Source: Harmothoe impar (lineage: Eukaryota > Annelida > Polychaeta > Phyllodocida > Polynoidae). Taken from it: DNA of 64,000 nucleotides. Positions 45,103 through 58,195 of the stretch are shown here, in pieces. The DNA lies in the NCBI GenBank assembly GCA_947462335.1, contig OX381704.1, forward strand, positions 48,736,942 through 48,800,941, in the 5' to 3' direction. A program made the position numbers and the translations under genes. The notes beneath the pieces were generated by a model that saw only the letters and a list, made by a program, of their open reading frames with translations, searched no databases and had not been told where the DNA came from. How positions within the stretch are numbered: the first letter of the stretch is position 1; each line of letters opens with the position of its first letter.

Positions 45103-45974
45103 AGATGGTATATCAGCTATTTTTCGAAGGATTTTTACTCATGCCATTTTAATATTGTATAAGGTCTCCTATGAATACTCCCTAACTCTTAAAAGGATTG
45201 AAAGTCTCTAAATCTATAAAATTAGCACATGTAGTGCAATACTTTTTGCTGTAGGTCGACACCACGCGCACCAACTGACCTTTGTCTCCAAGCAGAGTCC
45301 TAGTCCTACCGTCAGGTAGGATAGTGTGGGCCAGTCTGGCTGCTACACTTGGCTACCTGTGCTACCTGTGTACAGACCCCTGTCCTTTCCTTGCTCCCCA
45401 CAGTGTTGTAGGTATGCAGGCCATGTGCTTTAAGGACCGCAGCAATGTTGACACAAAGCAGAGGGGGGACTTTGCCAAATGTGGGTATATCTCCAGATTA
45501 ATGCAAAATTGTGTGTTCTGCATCCCAGTAATATCATTTATTATTCAAATCCATGGGATTATGCCATTTTAATGCATCCAAATGCATGCATTTTCACCAG
45601 AATGCGATGCTCAAAGCAGAGGGGGAACTTGGAGTTGACTACCCTGTTTCTGTTACCAGAAACATCTGACCTCCCCCCCTAGGTTTAGCTCAGTGGTGGC
45701 CCGTGGTCGACACTAAAATCCCCTATGTTGTGGTACTGCATGGCTCAGTGCATTCTCTACCAGGCTAGTTTACCCTGTACTCACCTGGGGGAGTGACTGA
45801 GTCAGTGAGGTGAATAAGCAACATTGTTTTCTATCTCAAATCATGCATTTATAGACAAATATATTTAACATTGAGCACTGCATATCAGCTAAAATAATAA
45901 CAAAACCCTTGACATTAAAATTATATCCATTTTGAAGAAAAGGTTTGGGAAGTCTATTAGCTGATACACCATCT
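45103..45974. mobile_element. TTAA-flanked MITE, copy D, enlarged by an insertion
   Basis: TTAA at 45099-45102 and 45975-45978, same orientation as copy A. It is twice the size of copies B and C because of a 442-bp insert at 45263-45704. Its AGGTTTGGGAAG (45941) shows the uninterrupted form of the site where the Polinton-like element landed in copy A. Confidence 0.8.
45263..45704. mobile_element. 442-bp insert with 9-bp target duplication
   Basis: GGTCGACAC at 45254-45262 and 45705-45713 flanks sequence absent from copies A, B and C. No clear terminal inverted repeat is visible. A TAGCTCAGTGG string resembling a tRNA A box lies near its right end, so a SINE-like origin is possible. Confidence 0.5.
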
Positions 45975-47889
45975 TTAAAGGATTAGTTGTACATATAGCA
46001 TGCATCCCATGGGACATTATGGTATATTAGACTGGTCACGTCCAGCCATTGACCACAGATGCATGTATCCTGCAGAGAGTAACAAGGACAGGTGTAGACA
46101 CACAGGAGGAGGCTGGTAGCCATGGCTGTAGATAAGGACTCCTCCATGGTCGGTCAGCCAGCTGGCAACGTCTGTAGACGTCCTTGCTGGTGAGGTATTC
46201 ACGATAAGAAGGTTGAGGTTGAGGCCATAGATCTGGATCTGTAGCTGCGTGGGCTGGTCAGGAGGGAGCTGGGTGGTTGCGACGTGAAAGGGCTAGATAG
46301 GCAGTTAGAAGTATGTAGAACGGGGTTGTCGTCTCGGTCAGCCGCACATGGGTCATGATTTATGGAGGGACCTAACGACTGCGGCCGGGCACCGAGTGCT
46401 GTAGGTCGCTCGTTACCGGTAAATAGCCCGCCATCAATATTCTATCATGCCGGCCCTCCTACCTGCCGGTGGCCGACCTGCTGCGGCGCGGTAATTGGCC
46501 CATTTCTGCTGAGCACGCACGGGGTCTGGGTGGGGCCGGGGGTGGTAGCCACCTCCCCTGTCAGCCAACTTGTGATACCGTGCCCACTGGAGGCATAGTT
46601 AGGCTGCAGGTGATTGCACCGATAGATACCCACACCTAGCCCCCCCCTCTCCTCCTCAGTTTGTCACTTGCTCCCCTAGCTGGGGGCCCTGTCCTAATAC
46701 CTGGACATATGGGAGTGGTCATTTTTGAATGGCCGAGAGGGGATTTTGGCGCGCAGGGATTTTTCCTGTTTCTCGCGGGGCTCCAATTTCTTTTCATCTA
46801 TCCCCAGATGAATTCAAAGTGATCGTGGCGGACTCCTGTTAGCCTCCTTATTTAGATTATTGTCTCCTTTTGAGACGTCTAAATTTGTTTGGTTCCCCCT
46901 CCAAATCCACCAATTCCCCGTTGCTAAAAATGATCACTCCCCCACGTTACCTACCTATATGATATATCCTATTGCCTTACATACTGAGGTATCCTCAAGC
47001 TTCAGCTTTCTCTTCCAAGAAACTTCTTTCTATAACATAACCTTGCATAATTATGGGACATTTTATGATGTTATTTCTTCACTGTATGTAGAACTGGGCA
47101 TTCATCATCCCTAATACATTACATACAATTGATGGTCTCATTGCAAAACAGCCCTCTGCTGCATAATAATTTAAACGTGGGCCATGTTATCGGAGTACAG
47201 TCTTCCATGATAAATGATACTTCGCTATCTAATGAGCACCAACTATCTCGGACTGATCAGTTGGACACCGCGGGGTATTCATCTCTCTGACAAATGATCA
47301 TATTCCGCTGCCAGATTACCATCTTCAATTGTGCTTCCAGGCCACTGACCCTGCAATCATTTTAATGTCTTTTACAACATATACCATCAGACTAATCTTC
47401 CCGGTACCTCTGTAATTCCATACCTAAATTTGGCTGGATGATGGATTCTTATGAATGTGGACTAGAAGTGCCACCCCACCACATGCTGATACATTACTCA
47501 TTTATGTATATTTTCCATTATGTATAATGTCTGGATATGCTTACTGTCTAAAATGAAATGAATGTATGTAGAACCCTAACAGTAACACTTGATTATAATC
47601 TGGATAACATCAGCTTTCGGAGGACATCCCAGAGGACAGTCTGATGCATATTACAAATGTAGTAAAATGAGATCTACGCCAGGGTATTGTTGTACCATAT
47701 GAATAATGCGTGCATCTGCCTGTGTGACAATTGACAAGCATGTTGTGGACCATTGTCTTTATTATAGATGAGACACATTAGCGTTAAGATAACTGAGAAA
47801 TAAATGATTAAAATACGCCATTTTATACTGTAAGCCAACAATACATTCTACTGCTAAGCTACATTAACTCTTCACAGTGTAGGGAGAGG

Positions 47890-48118
47890 GTAGTGCACCT
47901 TAAGCTGAACTGCATGCTATGCTAAGCAGACGGTAGTGTACATTGAACTGCAGGCTATCCTAGGCAGGGGCTGATTTAATTTAAACTGCAGACTATCCTA
48001 GGCAAAACTAGCCTACTTTAAACCGCAGGGTTTCCTAGGAAGAAGGTAGTTTACTTTAATCTCCCGGCTATCCTAAGCAGAAGGTATACTGTTTTCTAAA
48101 CTACAGCCCATCCTAGCC
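47890..48118. repeat. Degenerate tandem repeat, unit about 45 bp
   Basis: About five units share GGTAGTxTACTTTAAACTGCAG and GGCTATCCTAGGCAG-like halves. Confidence 0.65.
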
Positions 48119-51100
48119 TGCAGTTCCCTAGATCCTGCCTTCACCCCCCCCCCCCCGCAACGCACATACCCTCTCTTATTTGCTGACCTTATTGGTATGT
48201 ACACTCTACGCTAGTATTATTTTCAATCGTCATTTTCCAGCTATATCATAATTTTCATATTCAGAGACTTAAACACGTCTATGCACTCCTACACCAGGAT
48301 CAGAACCCTAAGGCAACCTTGGAGTTTTAATGATATATAAACATACCAATTGGTATTGTTTCATCAATGTCCTTCTTCTTCCTTTCAGACCTGGAAGTCC
48401 GTCTCCTACCACCTGCGCACCCTTCATCTAAGTCCAATGTTCTGCCATAGGAAACCCGCTGACACATTCGGATTCTGATTAATTCAGCGGCGGAGAAGAG
48501 GACACAAGTGGCACAAAAAGAAGGGACGTGGCACTTTGTCCACAGGCTCCACAGCTCGTTGGCCTGCTGACTGTGGCTGTGGTGTGAGAAGTTGCCTGCT
48601 GTGGAGGAGGGCTGCTGTGGCTTGTGGGAGTGGGGGGCTGGAACCATGGCAAAGATGGCGCTGTGATATTGGCAATCTCTGCAGACTATCTTCACTATCC
48701 ATCTCCAGCTCGCCTCTCACCTCCCCACGCCCCTACAGTCGTCGCCGCCTGCCCATTACCCGGACCTCCACGTGTCTAATTCCCGGTGAGGGGCCGCCGC
48801 TCGACGCCCGCCTCCCATTAACAAACATTTGTCTTGGGCGAGTCGGAATCACGTTGGGGTTTCCCAGCAGGGGAGGTGAGGAGGGGGGTGCGGGTGGGAG
48901 AAGGGGGGGGTTGGGGTTGTTGATGCTGTTCTCTCATCTCATCACAAAGGTGGGGGAAATGGGAGTGGGCGGGCACCGGGACTTCCGGCTAGAATAGGAA
49001 GTGGAAGTTGTGGTAGGGTGGGTTGTGGCCGGAAGGAGGCAGTCGCTGTGTTTTTAGGGAAGGCCTAGGGTGCTGGTAACATCTTAAGACCTCCGCGCAA
49101 GTAGAAGAAGAATGAGAAATGTGGTCGTCATGGAAGGTGCAGAGAGAGGTTCTTTTTGCGACAGGAGGTGTTGACATGGTCGGTGTTGGGTGTGAGTGTG
49201 AATAGGGTAGATTCACCATGGGTCGGACTCATGCCTTGTGTCGGACACCTTAATTTGTAGTTTTTGATTGAAGAATGCCAATCGCTCTATTTGTGTAAAC
49301 ATACCAATCCAACAAGGATCATCATGCATGGGTAACTACAGACTCACAGGTATGGTCGACTCTGTTTATATACTATATCTGGACGCGTTATAATTATGTA
49401 TGCGAGTAGAATTATTCGACATCGAACTGCATATGAAACACAAGTGGGATGATACATACACTATAGATATGATATAATGGCACCTCAATGCTCTGCTTTA
49501 ATAGGCTCATGAGCCATGGCGCACCATACTATTACGGCTCCCTATATACCTAATGGACACAGTGGTATTGTACGTCGTTACAATGTCCACCTCTCTATAT
49601 AACGGCCTGAATGCATTAAGATAATGCCTATATACGTAACACGTATTGTCTGCACAGCTATGAATGGGCCCAGAGGGGGTTAGGGGTGTTGTCGATGTTT
49701 CGCCCCAGGGGGGTATAGTCTACGTGACGCCATGCCCGTGCCGACATCTCTATAGACTACTCACAACAGTGGCCTCACAGCAAGGTAAACAGTGGGGTCC
49801 CATACCACAGTCAACAGGACACGGGCCCCCGCCAGCAGTCAAGGCCGGCAGGGTGGGGGCTGGTTCTGGGTCAAGGCTGGTCAAAGGTACAGGTCTAGAT
49901 CTAGGGGGGGGGGATATTCTGAGTGCACCAAGTTGACGGGGTTGGTGATGGGGTATCTGTGGGGAGTCGGGGAAAACAGGACAAAAAGGCAGGTGGAAAA
50001 CGCAGGGTGTATGGCCACTCATCTTGATGCTAAAGTCAGAGCTGTTTTGTACTGCATTCATAGCACCGACACTGCTAGGTTGGTCGGCATATTTCTGTGT
50101 GTGACCATTGCAAGATAAGATCAATGAGAGCAGAATGTACATTGAGATTTATAAAGTTAGTGCACAGTGTCCTCCCCGATCTATACTCAGGTGGGTTATA
50201 GTGTAATCTACAGGTAATTTACAAATATAATCTACAGGTTATTTACAAAATGTAAGTTATAATAAAGTACAGATTACCTTGAACTTTGCTCTGTTTTGTT
50301 CACTGCAAAATATATCACTACAGAATTAGTACATACTATTTATTTAACCTTGTGTCTGCGCCTGACATTATATACACGTGTATATCAATTTGTAGCATAA
50401 TACCATCTATTGCATTGTATGGTTATTCACTGTATAAATGTACACGTTATTGATACACTCATTATGAAACATTATCTACCAAAAGACCGTTATGTTGAAC
50501 CTCTATTTTACACAAATATGAGGCAGATATTATGTGTATCATATCTCCGAGGGTTTGTTTGAAGCGGCAGAACATGTATGTGATCAGATGATGTATAAAA
50601 TTACTGACATTGAACTTGGCATTTGATATTGAAAGTTGAGTGATAGTCAGGCAATTCGCTCGTCTTAATGCGTTTATCCTTAAATGTATCAATGTCATTC
50701 CAATCCCGGGAAGAGTAATAATATGACACTACAAAGAGAAATTAAAATAAAAAAAGAGCTAAAGCAAGATATCATCACAGTTTGCATGTCGCACTAACAT
50801 TCATCACAGCGTACTATGGACAATAATGGGTATGGTAAAAGCTTTAAGGGGGAATGACCTATAGGTTGATAGTACCTGTTATCCTCTTTTCAATTTGCAC
50901 ACATTCTTCAAGAAGGATTAATTCGGAACTAATAATGGGAATAGGCATGCAATATCCGATGACTGATACTTAAAATTGATGATTTCCCCTATGACAAACT
51001 TGACACGGTGATACGGTTAGTACATCCGATGTCTGGGACCAAAAAATAAATTTCCCTAAAAATGAGTCAGAATGTTCGTATAATAACACAATGAACTCCC

Positions 51101-54100
51101 TATCTACAGCATTCCTCTTTATTCCCTCAGATTTTGCTCTAATTTGATTGTCGTTTGACAATGATATTCTTTTATGTTGGTTGTGCCCACTGTTTGTAAG
51201 ACAATGTCTACCACCAACTTATATTGGTATGATAAACTGGTATACCTGAATATCGTCAGCGTGGCCCCAAATAACATCTTTCGTGACTCCATCTATAATA
51301 AGTGGACGAGGTTTACTATTAAAAGGTCAAAGAAGTTGGTGTTCATTCACCCCACCGGTTCTCGCAAAAATAGGGCCGAATCATTTTCTCCTTTATTCTT
51401 TTGGTTATAACCCAGTTTGTAAATTCGTTAATTAAATACCATTTGTTCGGTTGCTTGAGATAATAACCTAGAATATCATATGAATATCATAGAATAGACA
51501 CACATATGATTCTGTACATACTGTTCATTCAATAATGGCCTACTGACAAACGTGTTCTTTACTAATCATATTTACTAATACTAAATCGATGTATCTGAAA
51601 ATCGAAAGCGTGTTCCAAAGGTTGTGCTTTGGAGGTCACTTATAAGGACTGGACGAGGTTTAGTAAGTGGAGAAGGGGTCAATAGCATAGTATACACAGC
51701 AAATGGTTATGGGAAGCCAACCGGGACACAGGCGTCAAAATGCCATTGGAAAAGGTCAGAGGCCATGGCTGTCCTCCCAGAGGCAGCACCATGGCGACCA
51801 GGTGGTTTGTGTGTGGTCACTCTTGGGTCAACACTTCTGTGACATGTGTTGTTCAAAGCCTAGCACAGAAACAGTGACACTGTCATTGTTTGGTACTACT
51901 AGTATACTGTAAATGGATGACTTGTAATTAAGGCTAAATAAGAACATGAACACTGCCCATATTAACAAACTAGACACAATGTCATTCTGTATCTAGATTA
52001 TTTAGTATCGTGTAATATTATCGACCATAATATAATGGTATAACTATATACTACAGTGTGTGCAGTAAATAGTCAGTGATATGAACCATGAGACCATGAG
52101 GTTCTGTCATGGGGTTGAGTCTCAGGTACACTTCCTGTATATTAAAATGGGAACTCTTTAACTTGACGACGTGCAATTTGCATGAAGATGATATCACTGA
52201 GGGTATAATATCGTTTATAGTACATAATATGCTTACATCCGGGTCCGAATCATACAATATACTACCAGACCTTTGATGTTACAGTTGTATGTAGAATGTT
52301 TTACTGAAGTAAAAATGACAGTGAGTCATTCCTATATGTGTACATAATTCCCAAGTGTGGTCTATTATGTAGATTATGCACTGTAGCTGGCCTCCAGCCA
52401 CCTAAATCATACCAGTGTTACTTATTTCACGTACAAACATCAGTATAACCCGGTATCAGGCCAAGCCTTTAATCTCCAATTATGTAATACCAGTTCTGGC
52501 TAATAACCAACCATGTCCCTGCATAATACCATGATGGCTGTTTTCTGTTCACTGAACACAGGGGCCCCGCTCCAGGCGGCGGCCGATGGACCCTGGGGTG
52601 GAGGAGTAGATTGAGTGGCGTGCAATACTCTTATCTGTGTCCACACAACGGGAACAAGCAGGCTGCCCGGGTGTGTGCACTGCAAACACTACCAAGCCCC
52701 CCCCCCCCCCCCCCCACACACACACAGAACACATTTAGGAGGAGTGGGTGTACAGTGTATGGGAAGTGGAGGTTGGGGGTGTAGGATGCTTCTCAGACCA
52801 CCTCAACAACAGTGGGGAATACACAGGGTGGATGGTGTATTAGGGGTATAATAATGGGTCCTTGTGATATTACATCACAATACCAAACGGGCACGTCATA
52901 ATGTCATGTGCTAATTTTAATCTCTCTTCCTCTACCTGAGATTTTATGACAACATCATCAGATTGAAAGATCAGCTATGAAATATGATGCATCCTGTATC
53001 TTAAGATGATCAACACAATTAGACCAATAGTGATTAGTAGCTATTTGCTGACATGTTCATTTAATCACAGTCCATGACCTACGCGAATATTCATACTTCT
53101 TTATGTAATAAAAACATTATGTTTCAGATTGTCAGATTGTTCAATTGTCTACTCGCTCCCTCATCATTTTTCATAAATGGACAATGGCTTGTCTAATTCT
53201 TTCCTGATATCTGGATATTGACAGTTCTCTACCCTTGCCAGAAGAATCTGGAAAGATAAAAAGGCATTGTTGAAAAACGTATAATATGTATTCCATAGGT
53301 GAAAATGTATACGGATGGATTTATAAAAGGTGGTATAAGGAGTACGTGACGTCCTCAGTGGTGGGATTAGACTCTGTTTTTATATTAAAGCTAGGTCAAG
53401 TTGAAGTGATGGATTTCTCAGGTGTTGGTGTGGACTTTGCCAAAACCTTCTTACACTTCCATCTGCACTCCTGACACGCCATGATATACCAATAATAGCT
53501 CCGCCACCCACCACCTACCATCCCTCAAAGGTAGGCCCACAACCCACAAAGAAAGGCTGTAGTAAACAGGATGGCTTTCACTGTAAGGCTATATGTCCAG
53601 CTGGGATTCCTTTCATGTTCGTTCAGCAGTGGTTATTGCTATAGATATGCATAATATACATATGGGTATTAATGATAGTCAGTTTCATACTGTACAATCT
53701 TATTTGAGGAGAAAATCGAAATACTGTTGAGAAGGTATGTAATTGGTTCTACGCTGCTATAAATCAGCAATACTTCCTGTACATATATAACATAGCAGCT
53801 GGCATGGCAGTATGATGCTGTACAGTCGACATGGCCCGTGGCATGGCTGGGAGGGGTAGATGGATTGGTGGGTGTATGCATATATATATTATGAGTGAAA
53901 GATGGGAGAGGTAGGGAAACTGATGGGGGAGGAGGCTGGGAATTACCTGTTTTCTGCATTGTTGACATGACTTGCGGAGATTACCGTGTTGGGTTTCCGC
54001 AGCGCCATCTGGTGCCTGGGCGGGCAGCCATGTTCCCCTCAGGTCCCCCGTTGTTAAACACATGCAGTCCCTGGACTCCACAAATAAAGCCCCACCCGGC

Positions 54101-55447
54101 ACTATACTGTAGTTACAATAGCCTTTATGTAGCTTTATTTGTCGCTGTTTTAATGGCTCTCATTTCAGGGCGCACTGCTATACTGGGCAACTATATAGCA
54201 TGGCTACGGTTATTGTGCTTGAAGAATTAAATCACATGGTGGGCTGTTTGGAATATGTAGGCTCTTTGTCCAATACATCCATGTAGTATCCACATTCACT
54301 GCTGCACGTTGTGGACAGTTGTAAATCGAAATTGGACAATGTGAATCAAAATTAATTTGAACTTCCGGTGTTTCTGAACATTTTATACCCAAAAGCAAAT
54401 AGCAATCCAAAGTGAAATATTGTCATTTTGAACTGACTGATGTGTCCTGTGCTTTATTGTACATTTTGACTATACAGCTGTATATGATGTCAATTATAGT
54501 GTGTCTTATATTCAGGCACAGGATTAGCCTCTTTACCCCCAATGGATTACAATCTTTCCATTTCTCAATCTCAATATAGCCCCCAACCATCAATCACAAT
54601 AGCAGGGAAGTCACTGAAATTACAGCCAGAGTGACATTGGGGTGGATGAGGAGGGCACAACCACTACCAGCTTCCAACGTTGAATCCCTTGTCACTGCAT
54701 ACACCTTGACCTCCCAGAAGGTCCTGCTACACAAACAACACTACAGGCGGTCCACCACCACACGTTCTATTCGGGATCCACTCCAGCACCCTGGAGAGGC
54801 TTCTCCTATCCCCTGGAGGAGTAAGGTTGATGTTTGGCCCTGTGTGATTCTGTCCCTAGTTGCTCTCCACGGTCCCGTTACCAAGACGACGGTTTGTGTG
54901 ACCAGAATACATGTCTGGTCGGGCCCAGACGAACCCCGCCTTGCCTGCCATATGATAACTGTGGAGAAACTTTAGAAGTCCCCCTCACCTCTGCACCCAA
55001 GGTATACTCCAGGCAATACCGCCAATACTATATTGTTTAAATGTATTTCTACATATTATATCTACTGCTGCTGCTACTAGTGCTGTCACTGCTACTGCGA
55101 CTACTACCACCACTATATGCACTTTAATGAGTATTACTATCACTAGTACAAATGTAGTATTCTTATGAATGATGCCTTAAAAGTACTACTACTACTACTA
55201 GTACATGTATAATATCACAACCACATGTATAACTCTATACTACAACAGGCATACATAATATTGCAGTATTCTACTTTGGTGACCATCCCCTTTTCAAATA
55301 TCAATTTCCTACTTGCAGAGATAACCATGTTATTCTTCACATTGTCCTTGAAATAAGCATGCAGTAGTAATTCTCTTTTTAGATTAGACGGTCAACACAA
55401 ATACTTTATTTTCGTATATTATGACTAGAACATCATTCTCCATGTCT

Positions 55448-55618
55448 CTCATTGTTTATTCCACAACATGTATGTATATATGATATTCATGGAGGGGGCG
55501 TTAGAAATACAAATGTCCTAAAATAGTTATATGCATATTAGAGTCCAAGAATAGAAACAATTCAAACATCATAGGTCTATAATGCCATGGCTAAGGCAAT
55601 TTGCGTGTCCTGGAGCGT
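55448..55618. repeat. Dispersed repeat, copy 1
   Basis: About 165 bp containing ATGTATGTATATATGATATT and CATGGCTAAG closely match 62279-62446 in the same orientation. No terminal structure was recognised. Confidence 0.75.
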
Positions 55619-56576
55619 CACTGATTGATGAATATGCTTTTAGACCTGACATACAATGCATTTATAATATAGATAGGCCATTACTGCATACCAGTAAAAC
55701 ACTGAACAATGTTATGGTCAGTTGTTACTGACAACAAATGATTTGTCATCTTAAATATATATTGAGACCAAGAATATTTGATGACATGCTGAAACGCTAC
55801 CAATTTAACGTTGATAGAGATAGAGTATATAAATTTAACAAAACATTCTGACTTATTCTTAAATTGGATCAGGCCACCTGATATCCTTTCTGAAAATGTT
55901 GACTAGACTCTTACCATTGTATCGAGTTCCAGACGTTGTATCTGGATTTTCACAAAATGAATCCGGATTCAAAACGTTGTTCACAGGATTCTCACTGACA
56001 ACTTGATGGACGTTATCCTGGATTATCTGATGGACTGATACACCATCCAGGCACTACTCATTTTATAAACGAGCTAAGAGGATTTAAGGTAATGTCTCTA
56101 TGACATAAATACATTATAGGTGAATGCCTGTTAGTCGGGGGTGGTTGTGATTTAGACTATGAACCTTTACAGTTGTATTGGAGGATTTAGTTAATCCCAG
56201 AAATGAATTGTCTATATCATGTCAAATGTTAAGTCACCTGGGGATTGTCTGAGCCTGCTCTCCCTCGTTTACATATTCTAAGCAATCAATTATTCAAACA
56301 AACATTCCCATGAGCATGTACTAGTCACTGTATGTTTTTAGGACAGTACAATGCTTTGGTGAGCCATTTCACAAAAGAAAACAGTACCAACTTGACATAC
56401 TAGTAAGCCATGAATTCTTGGTAATCGATGAGGAAATCAATGTTTCACTAGTAGAGTGCCTGTTGGGCCATTATCCCTCAGAAATTTCCATTATCCCTGA
56501 CAAAGGTATCATTTTGAGGGATAAAGGCCTATGTTGCGCCTTTATTACTCAAAAATTGCGTTACAGCTCAAAAGCC

Positions 56577-57234
56577 TACGGAGCCCCTAAGGGGACATGC
56601 TTTTTTTTTTTTTTGGAGCCCCAGAAAGTTGCGCAAACAAAATAAAAGTTGCGCAAACAAAATAAAAGTTGCGCAAACAAAATAAAAGTTGCGCAAACAA
56701 AATAAAAGTTGCGCAAACAAAATAAAAGTTGCGCAATTTCCCTCAAATTTCCACTTGCCTCTAACGCTCAAATCCTATATTCTAGTCTCAAAGACAAATC
56801 TGACCTCATATATCAACTTGCTTTTATCCTCAAAACGATCTGTAATTATGCTCTAGAATCATTAATAATGCTCCGATTTAGAAACTGTAAACAGTGACAG
56901 AGTTGAGAAAGGGTACGCATCAGCGCAACTATATATTTTGTTTGCGCAACTTTATATTTTGTTTGCGCACGTTTTTTTGTTTGCGCAAGTTTTTTTGTTT
57001 GCGCAAGTTTTTACATTTTGTTTGCGCAAGTTTTTACATTTTGTTTGCGCAAGTTTTTACATTTTGTTTGCGCAAGTTTTTACATTTTGTTTGCGCAAGT
57101 TTTTATTTTGTTTGCGCAAGTTTTATTTTGTTTGCGCAAGTTTTATTTTGTTTGCGCAAGTTTTATTTTGTTTGCGCAAGTTTTATGAGGTTCAAAAAAA
57201 AAAAAAAAAAGCATGTCCCCTTAGGGGCTCCGTA
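56577..57234. mobile_element. TIR element with TTGCGCAA minisatellites
   Basis: TACGGAGCCCCTAAGGGGAC then ATGC and a T run at the left (56577-56614) is exactly inverted at the right (57194-57234). Next to the left end are six units with GTTGCGCAA (20-bp period) and next to the right end about thirteen units with TTTGCGCAA (20-24-bp period) in inverse orientation. The centre holds the left 109-bp arm of the larger foldback. Confidence 0.7.
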
Positions 57235-57757
57235 ATAGCCCCTATCCTCAGAATATTTGCCTTATATTCTCCCTCAAAGGCCTATAAACTAGTACCACGG
57301 GCCAAATGTCAACTTGCTTATATCCCTCAAAACAATGTCATAATGATATACTATGAGACCTTCGGACCTCAAATAGCAACTTGCCTTTATCCCTCAAACC
57401 TATATAACACCAGTTACCTCAGATTTCGACTTGCCTTTATCTGTGATGGATAAAGGAATATCACTGTAAATTTGAGGTCAGATTGGACTCTTGACTAGTA
57501 TATGTGACATGTACTGGGAAATGGGGCCTCGGTGCACCGTGCACTAAGGTCCCTTTTCACAGATCGTTTTGAGGGATAAAAGCAAGTTGATATATGAGGT
57601 CAGATTTGTCTTTGAGACTAGAATATAGGATTTGAGCGTTAGAGGCAAGTGGAAATTTGAGGGAAATTGGGTCTGATATACCATGCAGTACGTAGGTTTT
57701 GAGGTATATAAGGCACTTGGATATCTGAGCGCAGATTGACCTATGTTAGTAGTATGT

Positions 57758-57862
57758 ACAGTCAACTCCCTCTAATGTGGCCACCCTTGGGACTATGAAA
57801 AAGTGGCCGGATTGATGGGGTGACTGCGTTGGAGGGGTGGCCCTTAAGAGGGAGTTGACTGT
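57758..57862. mobile_element. 105-bp MITE
   Basis: The termini ACAGTCAACTCCCTCTAA and TTAAGAGGGAGTTGACTGT are near-perfect inverse complements. The core contains GTGGCC repeats. Confidence 0.65.
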
Positions 57863-58028
57863 GTAGGTTTTGAGGGACAAAAGCAGATTGATATTCAAGG
57901 GCAGTGTGACCTCTGAGACTATAATATTAAAGGTTTTGAGAATTGGTCTCTGAGACTATAGTATGATGGATGAGGGTTTTCGAGCTTTAACACCACTTTT
58001 GATGGACAAAGGCTCGACATGGACCTTT

Positions 58029-58136
58029 CCCAGTGGGCACATGATTCAGTTCAATGTTGAACCAACATTGAATCTATGTTGAATCAACATTTTAAACCAA
58101 TTTTCAATGTTGATTCAATGTTCTGTGCCCACTGGG
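58029..58136. mobile_element. 108-bp palindromic MITE
   Basis: The termini CCCAGTGGGCACA and TGTGCCCACTGGG are exact complements. The core consists of alternating TTCAATGTTGA/TCAACATTGAA motifs. It interrupts the right arm of the large foldback. Confidence 0.75.
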
Positions 58137-58195
58137 TTATCCCTCAAAATGATACTTTTTTCAGGGATAAGTGCAATTTGAGGGATAAAGATATT

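Larger units (their letters stand above)
45979..56464. other. About 10.5 kb without a recognised gene
   Basis: Mostly unique, AT-rich sequence with CpG-rich patches (46370-46560, 48700-48870), a degenerate tandem repeat (47890-48118), poly-C/G tracts (about 48145, 49905, 52697) and one copy of a dispersed repeat (55448-55618). No convincing exon was found. Confidence 0.4.
56465..58195. mobile_element. Large foldback repeat built on TTTATCCCTCAAA motifs
   Basis: The left end (TTATCCCTCAGAAATTTCC, TATCATTTTGAGGGATAA) is mirrored at 58136-58195. Motifs read TATCCCTCAAA up to about 57440 and TTTGAGGGATA after 57560, so the whole block is an imperfect hairpin. A 109/110-bp pair of arms (56735-56843 and 57559-57668) differs by a single base indel. 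Three smaller elements are embedded in it. Confidence 0.6.

Noticed and set aside
48327..48695. 122-residue minus-strand frame near a pyrimidine-rich AG
   Set aside because: The apparent acceptor is on the opposite strand and the peptide shows no recognisable family.
56894..57453. Frames encoding repeated FCLRKF-type peptides
   Set aside because: They are translated TTTGCGCAA minisatellite with no initiation or codon evidence; not a repeat protein.
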